The position numbers and the translations under genes are program-made. 64,000 nt of DNA, from positions 372,001 through 436,000 of the forward strand of contig WIXG01000019.1 of assembly GCA_009869945.1 (NCBI GenBank), in the 5' to 3' direction. Every line of letters starts with the position of its first letter. The stretch's first letter is position 1. Below are positions 33,400 to 45,700 of the stretch, piece by piece. The DNA is from Mesaphorura yosii. Taxonomy: Eukaryota; Arthropoda; Collembola; Poduromorpha; Tullbergiidae. The notes under the pieces are model-generated. The model saw only the letters and a list, made by a program, of their open reading frames with translations. It was not told the DNA's origin and ran no database searches.

Positions 33400-35543
33400 T
33401 GCGTACTCGCTCTTCTGTCCGCCTTGCTCTGTGTTCGTACTCGCGTCCAAATTCTTCTCAAACGAATCCAGCAGAAAGCGTTTGTCTTCCGAGCTCTTAA
33501 AGACCATGTTCAACGAGGATTTGCTTGGAATTTAACAGCATTTAACACAAGAATACGCACCACTTGCAATTTAAGAGGACAATATCCGAAATCTCTCAGT
33601 CTCTGTTTTTTCTCACTTTTCCACAACAATGAGCTCAAATGTTCGAATCTCAAGTCTCTGCCTGCTGAATCCTGAATTTTATTGGTTTTGCTTCCGGCTA
33701 TTGCAAATCTCAACCACGACTACGACCGCAGCTCGGGCCAGGCGAATTACACGAATGCAATTCCAAAAACACTGAACAGTGAACAGAGACAGGCTTTGTT
33801 GTACCCTGAATGAAAGGATTTCTTCATGAACACAGGAATCGAACTGGAAATGGCCACAGAAGTGTTTTGTTATGACCCAGAGTAGTGCTGCGTTCCGTAA
33901 TGATTATTGAAGAGTTCGCCGTTCGCACGTAAAGAGCGTTTATGAGAATGTTTATTTTTCTACGGTGGTTCAACGAGGTTATAAATGCCTGAATGCGAAA
34001 TGCAAATCGAGAATCGACCAGCGAGGCAGCTTAAAACCCACTCAATTCAAGCACCAGCACCAGGCACCAGGTCCATGTCCTTATACGACCAATTCACTAA
34101 TCCACAGGTTTGTCACGGTCGCAGGCGTAGCCCAGCGCAGCACACGGAAATTTTAAAGCACGGACACGGGCACTCCATTACAATTGCAAGATTACACCAG
34201 GCCAGCCTGTTCTCAACTAAACAAGCTCATCTTCATCACACCAGAATAAATATTCGTATTCGAGTTGCATCTGCCTGCAGAAGACACGGCACGGCACACT
34301 GAACAATCTGGCCTAAAGTGCTTTATGCTTTATGCAAAATAATAATATTCGCTCGAGTCGTTGATTTGCCTTGCACAGACACGGCAAAATTTTTTCATCT
34401 CTCGCAGTTCACGTTCGCAGGTTCCACAGGTTTACCAGACTCACTTACTGGTGAGTTCTTTATACAAAATATGATTCTATACGCGTACTGCTGGTTTTAA
34501 CAAAAAGCGAACTTATTCGTGTCGTGTCACTTCCACGTGAAACGTGCAAACTGCAAATGTAAATCCCAAGAACTTCAACCAAACTTTTTAATGAGACAGG
34601 TTCTAAAGTTCTTTGACAATGGATTAAAACTTCGAAAGTTGGAAGCGCTCAAATTAGGAGCAGGAGTTCCAGGAACACTTGCCCACTGAATCTGTGAAGC
34701 ATTTCTGGAAGGGAAGCCGTGCGCATGATTCATGTTAATGTATGGATCCAGAACAGTCGAGGAGCACGAGTACGAGCTTGAGTCTTTGAACTGCGGGGTG
34801 GAAAGTGGGAATTGGAGCTGAAACTGAAACCATGCTATACTAGGCTCTGGCTCGGGCTGTGAAGTGGCTTGGCTCTGGACAACCACGGATGTTTCTGGAC
34901 AAAGTTCATAATTTGTTTACAAATACACGCAACGCAACCAGCTTGTAGAAGAGTCCAGTAACACGAGTACGAGTTACATTTGCGGACGGACGTTGGCCAT
35001 GTTATTAAACTGGAATTATGAAATGCTTCCCTGTTCCTCGACTCGACACGCAACAATGAACTCGACTCGGAAGTGGAAGTCGTCGTCCACTCTCCCTCAA
35101 TCCTTCTTCTGCCTACTGCTGCATTTAACTATGAAACTAGCAGCCTAACGCATTACACACAGCTGCCTTGCTCGTGAGATTAAAATTGGCAGCCTGAGCC
35201 TGAACGTCAATGGCATACTTTATCCAAGCGGAGCTCGCACCTCTACCGTGCCGTACCCTGCCTTGCCCTGCAGGTAATCCGTCCACATTATCCAAGTTGA
35301 AGTTAAAGTTGTCCGATTGGTCTTTTTGGGAGCAATTCAACAGCAAGATGCAAGAAGCTCTCAAACTGTTGCTTGTGGGATTGCACATGTTGTTAACAAA
35401 TGAAGGTTTCGAGAATTCAGACTCCGCTCAATTTGTCATAAAAAGTGCAATTCAACATAAATTCTAACTTCAGTTGCTCCGGCCTGCATGAATCTGAGAG
35501 TGAGTTGTGCAATTATTCCAGTGGAAATTGAAGGGCAACTTAC
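33400..35543. other. Region between the two candidate varicose first exons
   Basis: About 2.1 kb, intronic for the longer form and promoter for the shorter. It is AT-rich with repeats of GACACGG-like words. No gene is recognised. Confidence 0.45.
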
Positions 35544-35595
35544 CTGCTCCTGTCAAGATCTCCGGGCGCCCGTTCGCCCTCCTGCCGTACACCAT
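35544..35595 (-). CDS. vari (MPP2/6): Alternative first coding exon of the varicose/MPP gene
   Basis: A minus-strand ATG opens 17 codons (MVYGRRANGRPEILTGA) that end in a consensus donor (G|GTAAGT) in phase 1. This is exactly the phase needed to join the L27 exon at 31689. It lies 2.1 kb upstream of the other candidate first exon. Splicing it would add a basic N-terminus instead of MEN. Both exons may be used from different promoters. The evidence is ATG, phase and donor only. Confidence 0.5.
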
Positions 35596-36509
35596 CTCAA
35601 ATCAGATCAGACTTGAATGACAGCAATGATGAAGTAAATCACTTTCGCATTGGGCGCGTCAGCATCGCGCCGGCACAAATCACAGTCAAAAACTGCAGCG
35701 TTTGAGTAACTCGAGTTCGGTGGAGCATTTTTCACGTTTTAATTAGCTACCGGTTGATTATCACAACGTTAAGTTTCATGAGCTGACGTCAATTCTTGGC
35801 CAGACGGCTAAGGGCTGCAAAATGCAAAAGAATCTTGAACACTCAAGCCTGTATTTTGGAAATGTCTCAAACTTACTCTAACTCAAACTGCGTTCGTTAG
35901 TTCGTTCTTGTAAACGACAAACGTAAATTTGGAATGATGTCGATTGGGTTGCGTTTACGACGATGGCTCGATGACATTTATAGCGCAGTTCATCACAACA
36001 TTGAACATTGCACGCGCACGCACGTCAACAACTGAACGGATCCGATGCATTTCCCTCGAAAGCAAAAGTTTGTTGTGTTTTCGGTCCATGAGCTACGAGA
36101 GCATAATCATGATTCATGATTCACGATGTTGATGAACTCAAACAATACGAAACACAGAATATCTCGCTGTCGCAGTGAACTAAATTGTGCATGGGGAGAC
36201 GAGGAAAGCATAGCATCGCAATCGTACTGGCACTGGCACAAGCACTCAGATGAAATTCGAGTATTCCAGCTGCATTTTCACAATTAAATGGGCAATGCAC
36301 ACACGACACGCATTGAAATCAACACCTGGACGACTTATCTGGCTTAGATTTTATTTTTATTTGTCTTTTCAGAAGAACCCTGGTAGAATATAAACATTAT
36401 CATTCGTATCAAATCACAATCTAATCTTCTCAAATTAGAAGGACGAAAAAGGAAGGCAGTGCAGGGCAGCGTGCTGCCGTTGAAATTCCTGAAAGTGGCA
36501 ATTCAATTC
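35596..36509. other. Spacer upstream of varicose and downstream of Nup93
   Basis: About 0.9 kb. It should contain the upstream varicose promoter and the Nup93 3' UTR. Nothing else is identified. Confidence 0.5.
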
Positions 36510-39500
36510 TCAGTTCATGAGAACCTCAATCTGCATCACTTTCGTGTAGATTTCTCCGCTCATGTAGTAAGGAATTAGACCACAGTAAGTGACCAATGTC
36601 TTCGCCTTCGTTCGGAGATCAGCCTTTAAGTGCTGGAAATGAAAAAGAACATCGGATACTGGTTTCAGTGGAAGCGTTCCAGAAGACTTTAAGCTCTCCT
36701 AAGCATTATAATGGCTACCTACCACATCCACGCGCGCAGCATCTCCAGACGGAGACGGAGATGGGATTGCCTTCTCTTCTTCCTTCACGCCTTCGTACTT
36801 TTTAAAAAGCAACTCCATTGTGGCCAAGATCAATTCGGGAATGTTCATTCGTATCTCATTCGCATAGCTGTGAAAGTTGTTCACGCATCTTTCCGTGTCA
36901 CCTCTTTCCAAAGGGATAACTTTCATCTTGTCAATAATCTGTAAAAGGAAAAGCAGTACACTTTAGAGATTCAACTTCAGCAACAAAACGAGCTGTGAAC
37001 TTTGCAGTAGGATTTATATACCATCAAAGCATTGTCGACGTGTTGACTGTGAAATTCGTCGAAGAAAGTCATGAAATCCACGAGGAGGTAGAAAGTAGTG
37101 AGCGCAAACTTGTCTGCACTTGGTGAACAATTTTGGTATCGCTCCGCCAGCGTGAGAGCAATCTTCTGAATTCGCTGCCTCGAAGAGTCCTGCAAAGGCT
37201 TCTGGGAAACTTTCTAAAGTTGAAGGTCAAAGGTAAAATTATATGGCATAGTTAACTTCGATAAAGCTTTGCGGCAAAGCGATAAGTTACCGATGACAGC
37301 AGGTGGATTATTGGTTTCAGTGCCTTGTCGTGTTTGCCAGCCAAGTCGAACAGAATTGCCGCATCATCAAATCGCCCAGCTTTCTCAGAATCGGCGGCGC
37401 AAAATTCGATCTGCAAGGACATAATTAAAGTACGGAATGAAGCCGTTAAAATTCAGAATATTGTAGTAGTAGCTTACTAAGGGTTCAAGATCCAGTCCCA
37501 TGGTCTCCAGGATGCCCGGCGTGCGACAACCGTCTGCGTTCATTGCGCCGAACAGAAGTGCGTACTCTCTGGACTCAATTGCCAGTGAACTCACACTAGT
37601 GGAAAAGAGGCTGTCGCCGTCCTCATTCTTGATGTTTCTGCATAAAGATGAAAATGAACCCAGCGTTAGGAAAGAGACATTTTGTTGATTTTTTTTAGAA
37701 AACTACCTCAAAAAATAGAAATAATTCAACGCCTCCCTTGTGTTTGTCCCTTGGAACGATTTTGCATGACGAATAATCAAACTCGCGAAGTTGAGGCGAC
37801 GAAGTCCAGGAGGATCATCATTGACTCGCACAACTGTTGACAGTGCGTAAACTCATTCAGAATTTCCGAAATGGTAGATGCCGAGAAAAACTTACTGGAA
37901 GGGCTTTTGGGGTCGCAGGTAATGAGAAGATTCATTTCGTTCAGTACAATGGCCACATGAACCGCATCAGCTCTCAATCCACTGATACGCGACAAAAACT
38001 CCAGAGCAGCTTCAAATTGTCCAGTGAGCACTAGAGCTTGGAAGTACGTGAACGGTTGCTTGAAGGCATCAAAGTGAGCTTCGCCATACGTTTCCAGAAT
38101 GAGAGTTTGCAAGTCTGAGTACGTGAGAAGGTCGCGCTTGACCTGAGGACTGAACGAGTCTTCCTCTCTCACCTGTGACAGCTTTAGCCACAGATAGTCA
38201 TCAAGTCTATTGGCAACCTCGGGGTGATCGTTTTCAACATCGCATGCACCCAGCACGCAGTAAACGAGGCTGCAAATTATAAAATAGAGCATTAGATTGG
38301 GTACGCGAAAGGAATTACTCAGCATTTACCATTTGAAAGGATCGGAGCTGCTTGTTTTCTGAATTTTGTGGTACTCCACACGAATTTTCCCTTCCATGTC
38401 CTTTGGAAGCCCGTTCCCTGCCTCGCACTTTCCGTACTCTTCAAGCACTGCAGCAAACTCCGGATTTCCGACTGTGTTTCTGACGTACTGGACAGCTTCG
38501 TCGACTTTCCCACTTCGGAGACAAAAATAAATGATGACCCATACAGGGCCACAATCCGCCGCACCAACTTCAAGGCCCAGAACTGCTGCTATGCTCTTCA
38601 CATCGATGTAGTGCTTGACCAGGGTGATGAAAGTCCCTGAGCCCGATGCTGAAAAGGAATTCACCATTGTTGCAGCATTTTTCAACATTTCAAATCATCC
38701 ACTTATTTACTTACGTGTTCTAGTTTTTCCTAGCGTCTTCCAAACTTCTCCTTGCAATTTCGCGAGCTGAGTTTTTTCCAGATATTGTTTCGCTCTGCTA
38801 ATTAGTGCTTTGTTAAACCTCGAATTCGACCTTCTTTCGAGAGCGGATGGGTTGGAGTCAAACGGCAACGTGGAGATCAACGCAGATACGATTGCCCAGA
38901 GTTCCTGGACGTTCTGTATGCAGAAATACAAGTGTTCAGTGCTCACGCATTTCCACATTGTTCATCATACAAGGCTTGGCTCGTCTGGCTTACCTTATCT
39001 CCTGAATTTTTAGCAGCCAAATCCATTCTTTCCAGCAGATTTGGTTTTGGGAGATTACCTATTATTGCCTTATTGTACTGGTCAATCTCATGAGTGTACG
39101 TCAACTCAGTTTTGCCTAAGATGACCGATGGTTCTAGCTTGTGATTGAAAAGAGTTCGCTGAAAGAATACATTGTTTTATGTATATCATTTCAATAAGTA
39201 GAAGAAAGAAGTTAGACACGCTCGGTCGTTAGTTAACTTGCGATAATTACCTGATAGTCTGCAGGTTCAAACGTAGCTGACAGCGATGACATTATTCTTT
39301 GCTTCTCCGCTTTCCATTCCGAGTTCATTCGTTTCTGAACCAGTGCATTAGCATCAGCAAGAGCCTGGAACAGAAATGTGCAAGTTACCCACCAAAGAAA
39401 CCATATCAACTCGTTACTCATTTAGTTTACTTACATTTTTCATGCTCAATTCAGCAATAGCACAAATAGCGTTAGACCGTTCTGATTTAAGGTAGAGTTC

Positions 39501-39890
39501 GATATCGCTCTCGATTCCAAGACCAGTATCAGTTTGATCGAATGCTGATGACGGTGCCGCCTTGACGGTGGCGATAGGTTCCAAATTTTTGCTCAGCTGG
39601 GTAATATCGATCCCTTTGGAGCCAAGGAACATCGACCTGACGTAGAAGAAACCGATCAGTAACTAAAGTCAAGTGTCAATTGATAAGCTGCGATTGAGAA
39701 TAACTTACGCTTTACTCTCAGCATGTGCCAAAGCCTCGTCCCTTATCGTTCGCTCCTTCAACACACGCCCAGCTTCAGTGATTTGTCGAAGGGTTCTCTG
39801 AACACGCGGTAGATCAGTTCTGGAGTCGATTTGGGCGGTGAGATGCTCCGCATCTTGCAGGATTTTCGTAAAGTCGAGGTCCTCGCTCAT
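36510..39890 (-). CDS. NUP93: Nuclear pore complex protein Nup93
   Basis: Linker nucleoporin of the inner ring; it binds Nup205/188, Nup35/53/155 and anchors the Nup62 complex. Exons 39890-39709, 39636-39435, 39364-39251, 39158-38994, 38913-38715, 38648-38330, 38269-37896, 37833-37707, 37637-37478, 37410-37291, 37213-37022, 36938-36723 and 36632-36510 give 830 residues, close to the vertebrate length of 819. The N-terminal helix that docks Nup62 is present (FTKILQDAEHLTAQID, then MFLGSKGIDI). The alpha-solenoid follows: CGPVWVIIYFCLRSG, DDYLWLKLSQV, QPFTYFQALVLTGQFEAAL, DPPGLRRLNFASLI, AIESREYALLFG and FALTTFYLLVDFMTFFDEFHS. It ends GLIPYYMSGEIYTKVMQIEVLMN, nearly identical to the family end. 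An apparent frameshift near 37.85 kb is a 62-nt intron. Confidence 0.97.
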
Positions 39891-42790
39891 GATGACAGGC
39901 TAATCGTGCCCCTAAACGCACTTATCAAGTAAATTAACACCACTTTAGATTAAATGCTTGCCAAGAGACGGTAGAGACGTGAAGTTACCGGAAATTCCCT
40001 TTCAATCCCGCACTTCGCCTTCAAGTTGAGGTACCGCACCATTTCGTGCATGGCGCAAGTGGCATCTGGAGATGAACGGGTTAAGCACGGGCGCAGATTC
40101 CGTACGAAGCCGACAGACGTACAAACCGTGCCAGCAATCATCTCATGTAGCAGCAGCAGCACCACCAGGCTCACATCACAGCCACGTATAAGCTTTGCCA
40201 TGTAGTCGTACAAAAAAACTTCATAAGACAAGAATTCATTCAAGTTTACGAATCAGTTGCTTTGAACAAGTTGTCTTCGAGTGACCTTTTGGAGTAAAAG
40301 GTAAATTCCAACTGGCATTTAATTAAAGGCTTGGAGGAGGCTCCAGGGCCATATTTCGGCTCGGGAATTATAGTTCTTGGCTAATTGTCCAAATTGTCTT
40401 CCTGTTTAAACTTTAATGTGTGGTTTTTGGCAATATTTACAGGTCATTTCAGCGCATCAACCAACGTGCACATCACCCCAAACGGAGGACCCTCGAGACG
40501 CAATTAAGGGCAGGCTGGAGCGAAGTCGGTAGTAAAAATCGGACGGATCTTGACGGGAATACAGTACTGTAAGTGACTATGGAGATTTGAAATTTTAAAT
40601 CGAGTTATCTTAGAGAAAGGGACGCACCATATTGTCCATATGTTGCATGTTTAAACCGGTTTGCAAGTTAGCAGCAATGTTAAGTTAATACGGCAGCATA
40701 TGCCAATTGCGAATTGCATGCGCTTCGGAGTTTTACTAAATGATGCCGCATTTGTAGTAGAGTTTTAGCGTCAGGATTGCTTAGAATTTTCACGTATTAC
40801 GAATTATGGAAAGGAAATATACTTTTAAGCAATCATACATATGATAAATCATTAACACTGAGCTAATTAATTTCAGTGCTTACCTCTTTTATTTACGTCA
40901 TAAGCCGATCCATTCCTTAGAATCATGTCAATTAATCGACAAATTGACCTTATTTGCTCCCGGAACTAAAATTAAGCCCCTTCTAAGAAAAGAATCTGTG
41001 GCATACCGATGCGGGCATTGACTTCTAGTCCTAATTAATTCTGCTAACTGGAACTTCCTGGCGTTAAATTCTTAGAATTTTGAATACGTAACTCTACAGC
41101 CTGGCCTGGTTGATTGATAATTAGTAGAGTTTAATATTTAGCTCTATCGTTGCTTGCCTTCATCAAGAACATCATCAAGACTACTATTCATTTTTCAGTA
41201 TCAGCTAGAGGCAGTAATAAGTGCCTTCTGATTTCGATTCTTCTTGTTTTCCGGCATTTGTAGAAATTGGAATAAGGAGATAGGGAATAGTTTAGAATTC
41301 TGAATTCATAATGTGTTATGGGCCCATTGCCCGACCGACGCCTTGTATTGCATATGTACACGAGGTTAAAATATTTAAGTGCATGAACACGGCGAGGCGA
41401 GTCGGTGAGGGACGCTGGACAGGACACGCTGTGCTGCGAGCGAGCTGGTCTGGCACATAGAGATAGAAATTTTAAATCGGGACGAACGAGATTAAAAGTT
41501 TTCCTGTTGGGCAGATAACAGCCGTGCCTCTGCGGTGTGAGTGCAGCGGCTGCGGGCAGAGCGAGCATTTAGCGATTTAACGCATGTCCAGAGTCTAGAG
41601 TCTAGTACTTGACCACATAATTTAGTTTCAAGGACACGTGCTTCTGCTACTCCTGCCTGTTCTTTGATTAAATGTGATTGATAATGGGGCAAGCCAGCAG
41701 ATGCGACGCAGGAATCATTTCAAATTAAGTTAGTGAAATCAGGACGTGCACATGTGCACATTAAAAATGCGGCTGTCTTTGCTCGCTCGTCACTCGTGCC
41801 GTTTGTGGCCGTGGCCGGTGCACCGGCTCAGCTAATTAGCCTGTATTCAGTTCGCCAGGAGCAGCAGCGACGCAATAAATGATTTAATACTTTAATTCAG
41901 TCAGTGTAAATGAGGCGATGTGTGATACCGCTTTGCCTAATAGTTGAATTATGAAGTCTTTGACAGATCATTGGCCGGCCGCGTTACAAATCCTCACGCC
42001 AGAAAGGCGCAAGCCTTTTGTGGCATGACATGGCAGTGATGGCAGGCTTGTTGTCAAGAAGTTGTCATGCTAAATGGCTGTCACAACCACGTTTCGATGT
42101 CATAAGTTGAGCAGCATTTGAGCATTTCATAATACTGCTGCACTTCGAACTGAAGGCGAAGGTTATTGGTTATCATGACCGATGGCGAAAGAAAAAACGT
42201 GTATCGTGAATCTGGAATTAAGAATAACGTTTCAAGAATTGTGCGAGGTTCAGAAGCAGAATAGCAGAAACATCGAGCGAGCATTTAGCGATATTGATAC
42301 AAAGACTTTCAAAGACATTTAATTATGAAACATCAAACCAAAATTACTATAGTCCTGAAACCTTTGAGCATTTAGTAAGAGTAGTTCTTACACTCCTTAT
42401 CAAAAAGTTTACTCTAAAGTTCAAGCCATTCATTCTTGACTCAAGACACACGAGTCAATGTTACGAATCGCGAAGAGGATGGCCATGGCCACATACGGTG
42501 ACTCGAAGTTCGGAAGGGAAATGTGTCTAATCAGTTGTAACTTCCGTTTTCAATGCTGGTTAACATGAACTGAGACCTTTGAACCTATAACGGGCATTCG
42601 GACCTTAGAAAGAAAAATTTTACTTTTGCACTTTTAACATGTATACAAAAAGGATGCTTTGAACATGTTTAAGTTAGCCCTTACTTGAACTTCTGCGGAA
42701 ACGAGAAATGTAATTCTTGGATGAGACGCTTGTAATCAGTGATCCTGATCTTTTGTTGCAGAGTTACTGTAACGACTCGGCTCAAGTGCA
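39891..42790. other. Divergent Nup93/vigilin spacer with probable vigilin 5' UTR intron
   Basis: About 2.9 kb. A strong acceptor (TTTTGTTGCAG) ends at 42761, leaving a short 5' UTR exon before the vigilin ATG. A good donor (ACT|GTAAGTGA) at 40569 is a candidate for the first non-coding exon. A 97-codon minus frame at 39950-40243 upstream of Nup93 is not similar to anything I know. Confidence 0.45.
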
Positions 42791-45700
42791 ATGGACCCAG
42801 GACCATCAAATTCTTCAGTGATGGACTTCCATGAGCCTTCATCGAACCAACAAAAACCTACGGAGTAAGTTAAAATGGGTTAACTCGATATTTTCTGATG
42901 ACTCAATCTACTATTGACGGCTTATCTTTTCCCTTCTCTTTCAGGTATGACGAAGCTTTCCCTGCTTTGCCTCCAAATCCATCGGGGCCAAACTCCGGCC
43001 CCACTTCAGGTGTCAGCTCACCGGGCGCCTCTTCAAAATGGACCCAGAAAATGAGAATCGGATCCAACATTGTGACAAGTGTCTTCAATATTCCGTTCGA
43101 AGAACGAAGCGATCGCGGTCACGGCGACCGGTTTGGGGAGTTGGATGCTGGTAAAGCTTGTGCTGAGATTACGAAGCAAACCGAGGCGCACATTGAAATG
43201 TCCAGTTCTTCCAGGGATCAGTCCCTCACCTTTCTCGTTACTGGAAAACAAGTACGTCGACAAAATTGAACAGCAGCTGCCAAAGGTGTCAAAGACCATT
43301 CGCAAATTATTTCATTTTGTGACACATTTGCAGGCAAATGTTTTAGCAGCAAAGCGAGAAATTCTCTCACGCTTCCAAACACAAGCTCAAGTACAGATCA
43401 ATATTCCTAAGGAACATCATCGAGTTCTCCTGGGGAAGAGTGGTGCCAACCTGGAGAAGATGGAGAAGGAAACGGCAACACAAATATCTCTTCCTCGTCC
43501 AAACGAAGATTCTACTGCCGTGACCATTGTTGGTACTCGTGAAGGCATTGAAAAGGCCGTCCATCAAATTCAAGTGCTATCAGATAATCTTGTAAGTACC
43601 AAATTAGTAGGAAATTATATAGCAAAGTAAACCGAGCCGAATTTCATAATTACATGATTTTTAGTCAAAACAAGCTTCGGAGCGTGTCAACATTCCGAAG
43701 AAATATCATCCTTTTATCTGTGGACCTCATAATTCAAAAACTGACCAATTGTCTGAAAAAACTGGTGTAAAAATTCATGTTCCTCCGCCTTCCGCAACAA
43801 ATAACGAAATCAACGTTGCTGGTGAAAAGAATGGAGTGGCTGCTGCTGTGGCTGCACTCAACAAGGCTCATGAGGATTGCGTAAGTTGAATTAGATCACT
43901 TGCCATCCATCGTGCCTAAACGTGGCTTCATGAATTGTAATGCCATGTTTTAATTTTATTACATAGAAACGCTACACTACTGTGTCGGTCGAAGTTGGAC
44001 GCAATCAACATAAGTATATCATTGGACCAAGACGAGTGACCATCAATGAGATTTTGGCCAAGACCGGCGTTTCTGTTGAGATGCCAGCAACCGACACCTC
44101 CGACACAATCACTCTCCGTGGGCCGCCGGAAGCTCTTGGAACTGGTAAACTAACAATTGAACATTAAGCATACCTTTGTTCAAAGAACTTGTTTAAGGAT
44201 TTTTTTCAATTTTGCAGCCTTAACATTGGTTTACGAAAAAGCCAATAGCATTGTTTCCCGAAGCATTGAGGCTCCGGACTGGCTCCACAAGTACATTGTT
44301 GGAAAGAAGGGCTCGAACATTCGCAACATTACAATGAATTATCCGAAGGTATGATTTACAAAGCTTTTAATGCAATGCAAGCAATTAAGAAATTGTTGAT
44401 TTTTGCATTTAGACTCACGTGGAAATAAAAGACAATCAAATAGGAATAGAAGGGCCTCCAGATGAAGTCAACGCTGTCACTGCAGAGTTGCAAACCTGTG
44501 TGTCCGACCTTATGTTGAATATGGCCTTCAAAGAAATTCAGGTTGATCCCAAGCATCATAAGCACATTATTGGCAAAGCTGGAGTCAACGGTAAGGCCAA
44601 AATCGTCAAAAAAAGTGCAGCAACGTGTGTACAGCACAGGTCCAATAATAACGCATTGCGTTTCTTTCTCCTGTAGTAAACCGCCTTAGAGATGAGACTG
44701 GAGTGACGATATCAGTGAAAGACGTCAAGTCTCCAATAATCTACTTGGAAGGTTCCAGGGTTGGAGTTGAAACGGCTGCTACTCGCCTTCTCGAACAGGT
44801 AATAGTCCAAGATCATATATAAATTGGCGTTCGGCATTGACATTGTTTCTATGTATCTACGGTATTTTAGGTCGAAAAGCTGGACAACGAGAAGGAGAGA
44901 GATTTGATCATCGAGCACAGATTTCACGGAAATCTTATTGGGTCAAAGGGTGAGAAGATTCGCGAGATTCGTGACAAATTTAACCAAGTCCAAATCAACT
45001 TCCCTGCTCCGGGAGAGAAACGCGATGTCGTCACCGTTCGTGGCCCGAAAGATGATGTTGAGAAGTGCTGCCGTCATCTGACCAACTTGCACAATGAAAT
45101 GAAAGAAAATTCTTACCAGCTTAAAGTTGCAGTCTTTCCTCAATGTTACAAACACTTGGTTGGAAAGGTAAGACTTTGTTTTCATGAACAACCTAAAAGA
45201 ATGGGTGATTTCTGACTAATGAATCATTTGTATTTAGAATGGCCAAAATATTCGACAAATAAGAGACGAAACGAAGACCTGGATTGATATTCCGCCCGTG
45301 GATGATCGAAAGGCCAAGGCCGAAGCCGAAGTGCTCGTGATTACTGGAAGAAAGGAAAATTGTGAAGTTGCCCGAGACAAAATTCTCGCTCTTCAGAATT
45401 CAATGGTACGGTTTCTTACAGAAATGATGTTCTTTCTTTGTTCGATTCTTAATTCCTTCAATCTTCATTTGATGTAGGCTGATGTCGTCGAGGTTGACGT
45501 GATGATTCCAAATAAATTTCATAATTTGCTCATTGGTGCCGGTGGAAAACTAGTTCAATCAATTTCCGAAGATTGCGGTGGAGTTCAAATCAAGTTTCCG
45601 GAGGCTAAGGCCAAGTCTGATCGAGTCACTTTGACTGGACCGAAGGAAGATGTGGAGAAAGCAAGAAACACTCTGCTGGGTATGAAATTAATACGGCTGA

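Noticed and set aside
33630-33660. tRNA-like B-box word (GTTCGAATCTC)
   Set aside because: No matching A-box or cloverleaf at the right distance; a similar word at 10263 also lacks a partner.
37834-37895. Apparent frameshift in Nup93
   Set aside because: Explained by a 62-nt intron with GTAAGT donor and CAACAG acceptor; removing it restores the conserved DPPGLRRLNF.
39950-40243. 97-codon minus frame upstream of Nup93
   Set aside because: No recognisable family and located in the Nup93 promoter/5' UTR zone.
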